Positions 12,223-22,727 of a DNA stretch of 64,000 bases are shown piece after piece. This DNA is from Paragorgia papillata (lineage: Eukaryota > Cnidaria > Anthozoa > Scleralcyonacea > Coralliidae), in NCBI GenBank assembly GCA_035771165.1, contig JAWNZC010000229.1, positions 692,501-756,500 on the forward strand. The letters run 5' to 3'. The notes beneath the pieces were generated by a model. It saw only the letters and a list, made by a program, of their open reading frames with translations. It was not told where the DNA came from and made no database searches. A program made the position numbers and the translations under genes. Numbering within the stretch: the first letter of the stretch is position 1; each line of letters starts with the position of its first letter.

Positions 12223-12378
12223 ATGAATAAACGTGGATATAATAATACCATTCAGCTAAACATAGTACTGTGTACTTGGTTATTTGCGTTGGATTACGCA
12301 GACTTCGATTACGATGAGCTTGTATATTACATGACAATTCAAGTATCTAATCGTAAACAGTTTCGTGATAAGAAATAG
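12223..12378 (+). CDS. Small ORF with a signal-peptide-like start (51 codons), hypothetical
   Basis: An ATG follows a plausible TATA and initiator. The encoded peptide begins MNKRGYNN, then has a hydrophobic core IQLNIVLCTWLFALDYA, then an acidic and aromatic stretch DFDYDELVYY, and ends in a basic tail KQFRDKK before TAG. A positively charged start, a 16-residue hydrophobic run and a small residue before the acidic part are what a secreted peptide precursor shows. I do not recognise the family. It could also be the first exon of a longer gene or a chance frame. Neighbours are repeats on both sides. No splice donor is needed to end the frame. Confidence 0.3.
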   Translation: MNKRGYNNTIQLNIVLCTWLFALDYADFDYDELVYYMTIQVSNRKQFRDKK

Positions 12379-12396
12379 TCTAAATATAGTCATAGA

Positions 12397-12545
12397 AAAG
12401 TAGCGTGCTGCGTAGGCAGTGTAGAAACAACAATCGAAATATAGTAAGGTAAGATATACTGCCGAAACAGAGAACGTAGGAGTCTAACGTTTCAAGCGAA
12501 GGCTTCGTCAGAGAGAAGGGCCTTCGCTCGAAACGTTAGAACTCC
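12397..12545 (-). repeat. Dispersed repeat A (copy 2) plus hammerhead-like hairpin
   Basis: GTGCTGCGTAGGCAGTG at 12414 is followed within 70-100 bases by a strong inverted repeat: CTAACGTTTC at 12483 pairs with GAAACGTTAG at about 12531. Read on the minus strand, CTGACGA, a short AGC/GCT hairpin and GAAACG stand in hammerhead-core order, but the stem register is off by one base. It is probably a decayed retroelement end. Confidence 0.45.
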
Positions 12546-13340
12546 TAACTATATTTCGATTATATATAGTCATATATAGTTTTAAGGCAAATGTATCTAA
12601 TTTTACCAACCTTTTCTATATGAAGATACTCGGAATGCTGGAGGTTGAATGACTGTATTGCAACTGATATATATTTTTTCAACCACTTGCCCGTACCTGT
12701 CAAATGGTCAAACTAAATAACAAAGCAATGGCAAAGAGTCTTTATTTTGGAGCAGTATCAATTTACATAAAATTAACCAGGGCTACAATGACACTAAAAA
12801 ATGTTGTGATGTCTAGTGCACATTGTAATGCTAAAACATCGTATTCATAAAAGAGGAAACATTTTTACATCAAACTTTACAAAATCCTCCTCCATTAATA
12901 AGCTTTTTAGGGCTAGTGTTATAATACTCGGTTCAATTGCGCAATAAATAGAATAACGCTGTAGAAATCCAAGCCCCTTTGTGAAGAAATAATGTAAAAT
13001 TTAAGTTTATTGAAAGAGCAAATCCTTTTAAATTGGTAAAGACATTTTCTATCATCCATGTCACTTATATTAGTGGTCGAGGTGTTCACGTTTGTTTGAT
13101 CACGGTTTGATGCAACGACGAGACAAGACGTATAATTATGACATTATGGGCACAGCATAGGTAAAAGGATGGAAAATCATGCATCATGCAATCATGCAAG
13201 TTTTGCCAATTAGATTAATTAATTATTTCCGGTGTGGTCTGATTTCTGATTAGAAGAGTTTTCAGTTGTGAACTATTCAACGCAAATCAACATTTTTATG
13301 GCAGCTGATGTGTAGCAGTATATGTATATTACTAAAATAA
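12546..13340. other. Noncoding stretch, nothing recognised
   Basis: AT-rich; no credible frame, RNA gene or repeat structure was seen. Confidence 0.4.
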
Positions 13341-13343
13341 ACT

Positions 13344-13386
13344 GTATGTATGTATGTATGTATTTATTTATTTATTTATTTATTTA
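13344..13386. repeat. (GTAT)n then (TTTA)n microsatellite
   Basis: Four to five GTAT units merge into about six TTTA units. Confidence 0.9.
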
Positions 13387-14433
13387 AAACTTGAAGTAAT
13401 AGATCAAACACGAGTTCAAAACACGAGAAAACAAATGAAAACCGAGGGCGTATAGATATTGATATATTGATATATAAACTATATTGATCACCCCATTCAC
13501 GTTCAACTCGTTTTAGCTCAGCCGACTCTCTTCGACCAAACATATATATGTAGAACATCTTCAGTTCTTCAGGAACTTATTTTCTAACGGAATTGTGTTT
13601 CTATATGGAATAGCCTACCTTCAGGACATTAAATCCTCTTTATCCATCACTTCTCAGAAAACAAATCTATCTCGTCATTACTCAAAAAAACTGGACTTAA
13701 ATTTTGATGTTGATAGACCACGAACATGAAAGTCCCTTTGCAATAAATATGTCGCTCATTTTCAAATTAATTGTAGTTCTTAAATTCTGCTGTATAGTAT
13801 TGTGTTAATCTTCGTTGATTTTAGTGCAGTCGTTTATTGTTATTTTATGCATTTGTTATTTTAGTTAATATGGGACTTGTTGAGTCTTGTTGTTGGTCCC
13901 AACAATAAATTGTAATTTATAGCTGTAAAGTCAATAAAAATAAAATTCAAACACAACAGAATGTCTTTGCCATTTTCATTTTAATTTTGAAGGAAGTGGT
14001 CAAAAAACTTTTGTATAAATCATTTAAATAACTTTGTTATATACCAAAGACTTTCGTTTGCCAAAGATGAAATCTTATTGGTCAAATCATGGTCACGTGT
14101 TGTTCAACAAACTCAATGTTTCTTTCTGCTGGGAAAAACATTGCACTGTTTCGCTCTGACGTCAATAATGAAGAAGGAAACAGTGCAATGTTTCCCTCTG
14201 ACGTCAGCTTTAATCATACGTTGTTCACGTGAATACACAATTACGGAAGCCGAGAGGTGTAAACTCGTTTTGAAAACTCGTTTCGTACTTGAAGTTCGTT
14301 GGGGAAAACTGAGTACGTAGTTCAAAAACTGAAAGTACGTAGTTCGTAACCTAGCAACCATCTAAAATGTGAAAAGTACGTAGTCCGTAACCTAGCAACC
14401 ATCTAAAATGTGAAAAGTACGTAGTTCGTAACC

Positions 14434-15968
14434 TAGCCTGCGAGCCGGCTCTCATTTAGACGTTGGGGCCTGAATGAAGGGGGCGTAGAGAAAGTGAAAA
14501 GGAAAGCCTGCAGGGAATGTATTGTCTTGAGTCATACTCTGCGTTCGCCCAGGAACGCAGCTTTCTGATTCGCTGAAAGTGACAGCTTTTGAAATTTGAC
14601 AGATTACCTTAATTAATAGACTGTAACTTTGTAAATTTGCAATTATTAAATCAATGCATATTTGTGCAAAAAAATATCATGTCATCAGGTAAATGTTCTT
14701 AATATCGTTGAGCGTTTGTTAAGGATTGTACGAACCGCATTGATCTTCATTAGAAAAGAACTGATCCTTTTTTTAAACGAAATACTGACGCTTCAAGTCC
14801 GTCATCAAAGTTAAATATTCTAGAGTGTTGGAGAGAGAGAGCCGTGAGTTGTGTGAGAATCGTGAATAAAAGGATAAAAAACTATCGTGATTTTGTGTTG
14901 TGGATATAAAAGCTATTCCCAACAACACCTTTAATTTTCGTTTAATTTGCCACGGTTGTTAAACACTTTAGTGTGAAAGCAAATCGCGATCGTCCACTCG
15001 TGGATAAGATACTTTAAAATTTGGTATTAAGGTCCAAAACAAAGGATAACATGTTATTTATTAGGTTCGGGATACCTACCCTGCGAGCAGAGCCTTCTTT
15101 TCCTTATTTCTTCGCTCAGAGAGAGAGGAAGAAAAGTAGGCTCTGCTGTATTCGTGACTGGTTTCCATTGCGCATACATGTCAGTTGCCAAGGTCAGTTG
15201 CTTGGTTACAATCTCGAACCCAGTCCCAATCAGAGCAGAAACAAAACGAGAACCGGTTAAACGGGTCTTAAACGGGTTACTTCGTCCTAAATCTTGGACG
15301 AAGCCAAACACGAATACAGCAGAGCCTACTTTTCTTCCTCTCTGAAGAAATATGGAAAAGAAGGCTCTGCTCGCAGGGTACGGGATACCTTTTGGCTTCA
15401 AGCTTCAATACACACAGTTCTTTGTACCGGCCAGGACTGCTGGCATTTACGGGTTTACCACCTGGACGTTGTCTCACTCCGTCTCATACGTCTCTCGTTG
15501 TCTCATTTTAATCTTATCCACGCAGCACCCTTTGACAAACGATGAGATATCTGTGTGGAAGTCCCGATATTATATAAATTAAATCGTTTTGACGGCCACA
15601 CAAAATAACAACTGATAGCTTTTCATGCCATCTATTTTCTGTAAGCTTTTTTAAAATCGATTTTCCGGCAAGGTTCAGATCGGTCAGATTTCTTTACACA
15701 GATTTTCGTGAAATCAAACAACATTCGGTGGTTTTGGTATGCTTGACCAGTGCTTGACTTTTTAGTAAAATTTCAACAGACGGAGACGAACCGATGCGCA
15801 ATGTTCAAAAATAGAGAAGCTAATTGTTTATTTACATCGGTGTGCTCCTAATGGTCTGCCTTTGTTCATTGCTTCGCACGTCAGTTGGGGGCGTAATTCG
15901 CAAAGCAATACATTCCCTGCAGGCTCTCCTTTTCGACAACCCCTAAATGAGAGCCGGCTCGCAGGCTA
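14434..15968. mobile_element. MULE-like element with 9-bp target duplication
   Basis: The left end TAGCCTGCGAGCCGGCTCTC and its complement at the right end bound 1535 bp. TTCGTAACC stands directly on both sides (14425-14433 and 15969-15977). The arms continue inward with a shared GCCTGCAGGGAATGTATTG block. The 9-bp duplication points to Mutator-like transposition. The element split the CGTAACCTAGC repeat of the larger arm, so it is younger than that arm. It encodes no transposase. Confidence 0.75.
15077..15380. mobile_element. Nested MULE-like MITE, 304 bp, 9-bp target duplication
   Basis: The ends TACCCTGCGAGCAGAGCC and their complement are flanked by CGGGATACC on both sides (15068-15076 and 15381-15389). 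The arms also share an AGTAGGCTCTGCTG block. Its terminal TA-CCCTGCGAGC resembles the TA-GCCTGCGAGC of the element it sits in, which suggests two related families, one inserted in the other. Overlapping frames on both strands here are products of the palindrome. Confidence 0.8.
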
Positions 15969-16665
15969 TTCGTAACCTAGCAACCATTGGTTGGTTAAAC
16001 AATACTTATGTACTGTTTAAGTCAGGGGGTTTAAGTCGTTCCACAACACCAGTACACCACAACCAGTGACCGCAACTATTTGATTGCAAAGAAAGTATAT
16101 TTTCCTTTCTTTTGGAGCAATGGAGGCTGATATAAACAGTAAGTATACCAATATAAACGCTATCTAAAGTTTAGTTCGTGATGCTTTGATCAGTTTAATG
16201 CTCTGGATGCCCAATGGCGATGGTTCTGTCTGTATATATTAGGTCTGTTCGCCTTTTATTTAAAAGGATGTATCGTAAAGTATTGGAAGCAGTGGAAACC
16301 GTGTACACTTATTCTTATTTATTTACGCAAAGAAGGACTCGCAAGGAATCAGCCGAAGGTATTCAACTTTATTTTTTTGCAACTGAAATGTTTAATGTTT
16401 ACTTACAATATCTTTAATTACCCCCCTGGACTTGTGGTAATATTAGTCTGTACAGTTTATTGGTAGCTCCAGCGAGGGGCCTAGTGGGCTGCAACCCACC
16501 CAAAATGTAGTGTGCCTACAAAAAATATTAAATTTTTTTTTCCATGTTTGTTTGACATCCCTATTTGTTATAAACATTCAGTTGTCCTTCAGCAGCGTAT
16601 ATATGTGATAGAAGAAGAATTTCAAATGAAGTTGAATGTATATTTCTGACTACCTCCAGCCGGGA

Positions 16666-16737
16666 GTCCCAATAGCTCAGTGGTAGAGCGCTGGTACGTT
16701 AAACCAGAGACCTTGGGTTCGATTCCCGGTTGGGGCA
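16666..16737 (+). tRNA. tRNA-Asn(GUU)-like sequence, possibly a SINE head or pseudogene
   Basis: A full cloverleaf can be drawn over 72 bases. The acceptor GTCCCAA pairs with TTGGGGC (one G-U); the D stem is GCTC/GAGC; the anticodon stem CTGGT/ACCAG holds the loop ACGTTAA; the T stem TTGGG/CCCGG has a TTCGATT loop; the discriminator base is A. The anticodon would be GUU (Asn). Base 33 is C and not the near-universal U, and the T stem has two G-U pairs, so it may be inactive. A box TAGCTCAGTGG and B box GGTTCGATTCC are good. Related ATTAAATTTTTTTT-type sequence on both sides hints that it lies inside a repeat. Confidence 0.55.
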
Positions 16738-16915
16738 GTCAGAAAACTTTTCTCTACAGCAGTGATTCGACTCCATTTGAAATTCTTTTTCCATGTAGTG
16801 TGGCTACGAAAAATATTGAATTTTTTTTCTTCATGTTTAATTTTTCTTGTTTATTTGACATCCTTATTTGTGTCCACTCAAAATATTGTGTCACCCCAAA
16901 ATACTGTTAATTTAA

Positions 16916-18457
16916 TAGCAGGCGTTACTGGATGAGGGGACTGGGGAGAGGGCTTAGAAGTAACGCCTGCAGAACACCGCTGCCAAACGTTTGCGCATGC
17001 GTGAATTCGCTGAGTAAACATTGCAAGAGAAGTGGGAACGAGCCGTGGCGACAACAACCAGACAGTGAAGACTAAGTAAGACTCGACTATTCATTTGTGT
17101 TTTAAAAAAAAGGGTAAAGAAAATTACGAAGGGGTAAATTCAGAATATGTTACAACATTGACAAGGAAGCCATGCACAAATTACCTACCTTATCTTTTTG
17201 GTAGTATGCTTATAATTTTAACTTTTGTGTCGGACTCTCGGACCAGTCCAAATATTTCAGTGTTTTCCCGCTCTTTTTCCGAGGACGAGCTCGGACGTCG
17301 CGCATGCGCAAAACGTTTGGCAGCGGTGTCCGCCTGCAGTGGAGCTCTTTGGTTTTGAAAAACTCGTTCGCTGACGAACGGGATTTTAATTATTGATTAC
17401 GCCGAATGTGATTCGCTTAGCGCCCATAATCTGTCAATCAAGAAGGTTTAGTAAGTAAAATTAATAATTTCAATTCTAATTTTCAAACAAAGCTGAAACG
17501 ATTATCAAAGGAAATATCTATAAACAACATCTTGCAGTGCTTTTGCGATTTGATCAAATTAAAATGCTGAGTGTACCATACCATTCAAGTAAGTTTTATA
17601 TTTAAAACCTCCATAGTTCCTGAATTTGATTTTGAAAGCGAACACCGTGAGACACTTTGCTTTCACATGTCTCTGTCAGTCATAAAATTTCTGAAAATAT
17701 TTGCGAGCGAACACCATGGGACGCCGCAGACATTTCCGTTCAATAATGGTATACCTTTCACTCAACTGTTTTATTTTGGTAAACACTCGCTGTCATTACT
17801 GTTCTTTCATGAATATTCGTTGCCATTGATAGAAACAGGGTTACTCTACCATTCACACCTAATTTTATAAATTTCCAGTCCACAGTTTGAGAAATATTTG
17901 TGAGCAGATACCGTGGGACGCCGCAGACATTTCCGTTAAATAATCACTACTATATTTATATACATTTCACAACTGTTTTATTTCGGTAAACACTCGCTGT
18001 CATTACTGTTTTTTTCATGAATATTCGTTGCCATTGATAGAAACAGGATTACTCTACCATTCACACCTAATTTCATACATTTCCAGTCCACAGTTTTAGA
18101 AATATTTCTCAGCAGACACCGTCGGACACCGCAGACATATTCCGTTAATATTAATTGATCCCTTCCACAGATTCGCGACCAACTCTCAGTCTTTTAACTC
18201 CCTTTAATTGTACTAGAATTGTTTTTTATACAAAGAGAATTATTGAAATAATAATTTACGCGAAATTTTACTGAATTAAATGCCATGGATTTTGAAATAT
18301 TACAATTAATACAAACAGTTAATTTAATATATAGCTTCGAACATTGGCCGCTCGAGATCATATTTCATTTGCGGGTGTTTGACAAAACCAAAAGCTCCAC
18401 TGCAGGCGTTACTCCAAAGCCCTCTCCCCCAGTTCCCTCATCCAGTAACGCCTGCTA
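16916..18457. mobile_element. TIR element with TAGCAGGCGTTACTGGATGA ends
   Basis: The left end TAGCAGGCGTTACTGGATGA is answered by its complement ending at 18457. The arms continue over a GAGAGGGC block. Two further inverted pairs lie inside: GCTGCCAAACGTTTGCGCATGCG near 16979 against 17302-17328, and CGCCTGCAGTGGAGCTC near 17331 against about 18390. No matching target duplication is visible and no transposase is encoded. Confidence 0.55.
17690..18150 (+). repeat. Tandem duplication, about 185-bp unit, about 2.4 copies
   Basis: The sequence GACGCCGCAGACATTTCCGT recurs at about 17722 and 17918, and diverged near 18126. It is followed each time by an AACTGTTTTATTTYGGTAAA block and a CATTCACACCTAATTT block. 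It sits inside the TIR element. Confidence 0.65.
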
Positions 18458-19321
18458 CGCGGGCTACACCTGATATATATATATATACATACAGTGTTGT
18501 TAGTTAAAACCTATTTATTGGACATGCACTTATATCTATATAAAATACTTCGTAGTATTTCGTGGCTAAAAAAGAAGTTTAAAGCTCTTGGACTGGAGAG
18601 AAGAAGGCCAGATCCTCCTCTTGACATAGTTCGGCAAGTCTTGCAGGTAATATAATATAAATTAAAATTTGACATTTAGTGCAATTTAGAAAGATATCTA
18701 AATAATATAATGATGAGGGAATGTAAATGATGGAGGGGCTTTTTACCATGTTTCTTACTTCTCCTCCCTCCTCCCTGATTTTAACATTATGTTCTTTTAT
18801 TATTTCAATTTTACTTATCTCAACCCTCATCGGATTTTGCGTGCCAGTTGTATGATGACGTGACCACTACCTAAGATGGCTGCCACTGAAGTTCATAAGC
18901 TTTCGTAGATTGAAAACAGACAAAAAGAGTTATTTTAAGAAAACTTAAACGAATGTAATGACACAAGAAGTACTTAATAAGGTTTAAGACGCTAATTTCT
19001 TGTATTTGTTTCTGTTACTGAGCTGTAAAACATTTACATTTCGTTGTTTTTCTTCAGTGCCGACAACGAAGAAACTTCACGATAATATAAACTGGAAAAC
19101 AGACTATAAAATCTACGCAGAATTCAATTCCAAGTCTTAAATTGTACCTTTTATAGTAATCTGAATGCCTTAACAATATCTCGTGTTGTGTACTTGCCAT
19201 CTTTTCACTGTATTTGTTGTTAAACAGTGAAAACGAAGCGAACTGGCATCTGTTGTTTGCTTTATGGCTTTTCCGACTCCCCTGGCACAGAGTACTTGCA
19301 TGGTGACGTCAAGATTGCCTA

Positions 19322-19725
19322 AAGGTACGTTTACACACTGCGATTTGTCGGGCCGATTTTCACTACGATTTGTCGTCCCGACAAATCGTAGTGTGTAAAT
19401 GGACGTCCGATTCATGTCGTGAGTGCTGGCGTGAGCAAGTCCCGACACTAAAAATCGGGAGAAAAAACTGTAGCAAAGACACAGATTTCTCCAGAATCGT
19501 AGCGATTTTTTTCGGTAACTATGACTACTGAACTTACGCCATTTTTCGCCATTTCACGCCATTATATAGTAATGTTAAAATATTTATTAAAAATCGTGAA
19601 AGAAAATTGGAGTTGCCGTTTACACACTACGATTTGTTGGGATGACGAATTACCGCATTAGTCCGCGAATCACGTAATGATTCGTCAAAATCGGCCCGAC
19701 AGATCGCTGTGTGTAAACGTACCTT
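19322..19725. mobile_element. MITE with AAGGTACGTTTACACACTGC termini
   Basis: AAGGTACGTTTACACACTGC at the left is complementary to the right end up to 19725. Inside, CACTACGATTTGTCG and its complement form a second hairpin. Related GTGTGTAA-ended sequence bounds 38380-39000. It is non-coding. Confidence 0.65.
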
Positions 19726-20614
19726 AAGGCCGCAATGTGTCATATGTTCCACTACGTAAGATGGCGGCGACTGGCACGAAATGTTTGACTGCTGGCCATA
19801 GGGAATGGCCGATCCAGTTTATATAGAGATCAGTGACTTTCATGCACTTTTCACATTTTAGATGGTTGCTAGGTTACGAACTACGTACTTTCACTTTTCA
19901 CATAGTTTGGACGTACTTTTCACATAGTTTTCAAAACGAGTTTTCAAAACGTACTTTCATTTACACCTCTCGGCTTCCGTACACAATGATTATTGCATCA
20001 GATCAAGAACTTTGGACTCTTCGGAGCATTTTGAAAACAAGAGCTTGTTTCGAGCTTGTTTGGTACGAAATAATCAATTTCCCAAAAGAAAGAATATCTA
20101 TACATATCTTCAAGGTCCGAAGAAAACCTGGAGAAATTTAAAGCTGTTCTTTGTACTTGTTGAGTCTGGTGTATTTGTTTAGTTTTTTAAATTCAGAATT
20201 TACCAAGACAAAGTCAAAGTGTTTTGGTAAGTCTTATTGCCTCAAATTTCGAGTCGGCTTGGTATATTTCGTATTTTAAAAGTCTTTGGTATATAACAAA
20301 ACGCTTGTTGACTTTTGCCTCGAAAAACATCGATGTTTCCTTCGGCGCCAGTCAACAAGTGCATATTGGCTCTCAAACATCTTTTTGTAACATTTCCATA
20401 GAAGGTTTGGGCAAAATTTTGGTTTAAACTTATTTTCTATTCAATTAAACTTAATGGATAATCGTTCCATCAGAACAAAAATAAAGGAAAATTTATACTG
20501 AATTTCCAAATTCTTCGCCAAATAAGAATAGGAAAACCTGTAGGATTATATTTCTGTGAATGTAACCAATTAACTACCGCTTTCAATACTGACTCAACAA
20601 TGAGTTGAATGATT

Positions 20615-21783
20615 AAACAGCAAATCTGAAGTTCAGCAAAGAAAACATTGGCCTTTATAGAGATGACGGATTAGTTATTTTAAAGAACAAAACCAGCAGA
20701 TTGGCGGACAAAGCAAGAAAAGACCTACATAAAATTTTCGAAGAATTTGGACTTAAAATCACAGCCCAAGCAAATATACATGTAACAAACTTTCTAGATG
20801 CAACATTTCACTTACAAAAAGAAACATATAACAAACCCTATAGGAAGCCCAATGACGATCCGCTTTATGTTAACAAGCATTCAAACCACCCACCTAGTAT
20901 TTTAAAACAACTCCCAATATCCATAAATAAGCGCATTTCACTCCTTTCATCAAACTACACAACATTCCATGAGTCTGCACCCACATACCAAAACGCATTA
21001 CACCACAGCAATTTTAATCAACAATTAGTATACACGCAAGCCAATGAGGAAACAAGCCAACCACGTAGGAAGGAACATAGAAACATCATTTGGTTTAACC
21101 CACCATACAACAAGAACGTTAGAACACACATAGGACGATGTTTCTTAAACTTAATTGACAAACATTTCCCACCACACAACAAGCTACACAAGATTTTCAA
21201 CAGAAACACAGTAAAAGTTAGTTATAGCTGCATGAACAACATTAAATCCACAATCACGAAACACAACACACACATTCTTAGGAAAAATGAAGGAAAAAAC
21301 AATAGCACAAGTGGTTGTAACTGCAGAAATAAAGACCAATGCCCACTCGGTGGGCAATTTTTGACAAACAACATCATATATAAAGCAACTATTTCGACAA
21401 ACAACACTAATGACACTAAGCATTACATAGGCATGACAGCAAACAGTTTTAAGGAGCGATACAGAAACCACACCAAATCTTTTCAACACAAAAATATTCA
21501 AACGAAACCGAACTCTCCAAACACATATGGAATTTGAAAAACAAAAAACAAAATTTTAACATTAATTGGTCAATTTTAAAACGGTCAGCAGCATACTCAG
21601 GGGGGGGGGGGTCTAACCGATGTAATTTATGTTTGGAAGAAAAACTTTGCATTATGAAATCCGAAAAAAAACACTTTACTTAACAAAAAATCAGAAATCC
21701 TTTCAACATGTCGGCACAAAAACAAGTTTAAGATAAAGAACGTAGGTGTGGGCAAGAACAAAGGTAGGAATGTAGCTAGGTAG
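20615..21783 (+). pseudogene. Penelope-like retroelement: reverse transcriptase end and GIY-YIG-type region, broken
   Basis: The frame open from 20615 begins with NIGLYRDDGLVIL, a Penelope-like reverse-transcriptase active-site region (the YRDD catalytic motif). It continues through an NKHSNHPPSILKQLP block and the cysteine-rich CNCRNKDQCPLGG to KHYIGMTANSFKERYRNHTK, which matches the C-terminal GIY-YIG-type endonuclease region. A stop ends this frame at 21537, but the protein-like sequence continues in another frame (RCNLCLEEKLCIMKSEK, then NKKSEILSTCRHKNKFKI) up to a stop at 21781. At least two single-base shifts, a run of 12 G and loss of everything before the YRDD motif show a dead, 5'-truncated copy. 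The usual start is absent. Confidence 0.85.
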
Positions 21784-21789
21784 CGCACC

Positions 21790-21855
21790 ATCGACCCACA
21801 CACCGCCATCAACCCACACACCCAGAAGCGTGCCATCAACCCACACACCCATTAG
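21790..21855 (+). repeat. Short tandem CATCAACCCACACACC repeats
   Basis: Three diverged copies of a roughly 16-base core, CATCAACCCACACACC, separated by variable spacers. They lie just after the broken frame of the Penelope-like element. Confidence 0.6.
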
Positions 21856-21911
21856 CATTGACGTAAGCAACTGAACCTTTTTAAGACAGCGCCGAATCGA
21901 AAATCTTCAGC

Positions 21912-21948
21912 CGCCTGAAGATCGCCCAGCGTGAAACTGACAGTAGCG
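21912..21948 (+). ncRNA. Minimal hammerhead-ribozyme-like motif behind the Penelope-like copy
   Basis: CTGAAGA at 21915 fits the core CUGANGA. A helix-II hairpin CGC-CCA-GCG is closed by a U-U mismatch, then GAA at 21933. A two-base helix III (AC/GT) ends in GTA as the cleavage triplet at 21943-21945, and CGC (21912-21914) pairs with GCG (21946-21948) as helix I. Penelope-like elements are known to carry small hammerheads in their terminal repeats, which supports the reading. The stems are short, so activity is doubtful. Confidence 0.5.
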
Positions 21949-22035
21949 ACCATCAACATTTGAGGTAAGCCCACTTTAGTATATTCGCTCTATCTTTACG
22001 GTATTGAGCACTTTTCGATATTTCGCGAACAACAC

Positions 22036-22127
22036 TTTGTTTGTTTGTTTGTTTGTTTGTTTGTTTGTTTGTTTGTTTGTTTGTTTGTTTGTTTGTTTGT
22101 TTGTTTGTTTGTTTGTTTGTTTGTTTG
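22036..22127 (+). repeat. (GTTT)n microsatellite
   Basis: About 23 tandem TTTG units. The Cys-Leu-Phe-Val frame across it is an artefact. Confidence 0.95.
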
Positions 22128-22138
22128 AATATATATAT

Positions 22139-22725
22139 GTACTATTTACAGAATGAGTGGCCGTTCTGTATCGGGGTATACAGACACGAGGCGAAGCCGA
22201 GTGCCTGTATCCCGATACAGAACGGACACGAATTCTGTAAATGACTTCTAAAACGATCCGATTTGGTTAGTTCATTGGCGTAGTAATTTTTCTAAAAAAA
22301 CGTTGTCTAAGTCGAGAAAATCAAAGCTAAAACTTATGTAAATCAAGAGGAATCTGTATCACGTATACAGACACTCATTAAACATGGATTTTCTTTGTGT
22401 TTTTCCTCATGAATTATTAATGAGTTTTAGAAGTACTATTTACAGAATGAGTGGCCGTTCTGTATCGGGGTATACAGACACGAGGCGAAGCCGAGTGCCT
22501 GTATCCCGATACAGAACGGACACGAATTCTGTAAATGACTTCTAAAACGATCCGATTTGGTTAGTTCATTGGCGTAGTAATTTTTCTAAAAAAACGTTGT
22601 CTAAGTCGAGAAAATCAAAGCTAAAGTTTATGTAAATCAAGAGGAATCTGTATCACGTATACAGACACTCATTAAACATGGATTTTCTTTGTGTTTTCCT
22701 CATGAATTATTAATGAGTTTTAGAA
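22139..22725 (+). repeat. Tandem duplication of a 294-bp repeat unit
   Basis: Two nearly identical units start at 22139 and 22433 (GTACTATTTACAGAATGAGT). Each contains a hairpin in which GTTCTGTATCGGGGTATAC pairs with its complement downstream. A third, single and diverged copy lies at 30056-30310. Near-identity of the tandem copies means the duplication is recent or gene-converted. Confidence 0.8.
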
Positions 22726-22727
22726 AT

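Larger units (their letters stand above)
14033..20300. mobile_element. Large composite bounded by inverted arms (about 6 kb)
   Basis: Two nested inverted pairs bound this region. The 21 bases at 14033-14053 (ending ATACCAAAGACTT) are exactly complementary to 20280-20300. The diverged arm at about 14242-14410 (starting CGGAAGCCGAGAGGTGTAAA) is complementary to about 19850-19985. The arms carry tandem GTACGTAGTTCGTAACCTAG units. The interior holds at least four further inverted-repeat elements and a tRNA-like sequence, but no transposase frame. It is best read as a dead large DNA element that served as a landing pad, or as two related arms left by rearrangement. Confidence 0.45.

Noticed and set aside
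15021..15582. Six overlapping frames of 63-115 codons on both strands
   Set aside because: They are mirror images created by the nested palindromic MITE at 15077-15380.
21018..21501. Minus-strand frames of 63-105 codons
   Set aside because: Antisense shadows of the Penelope-like protein remnant.
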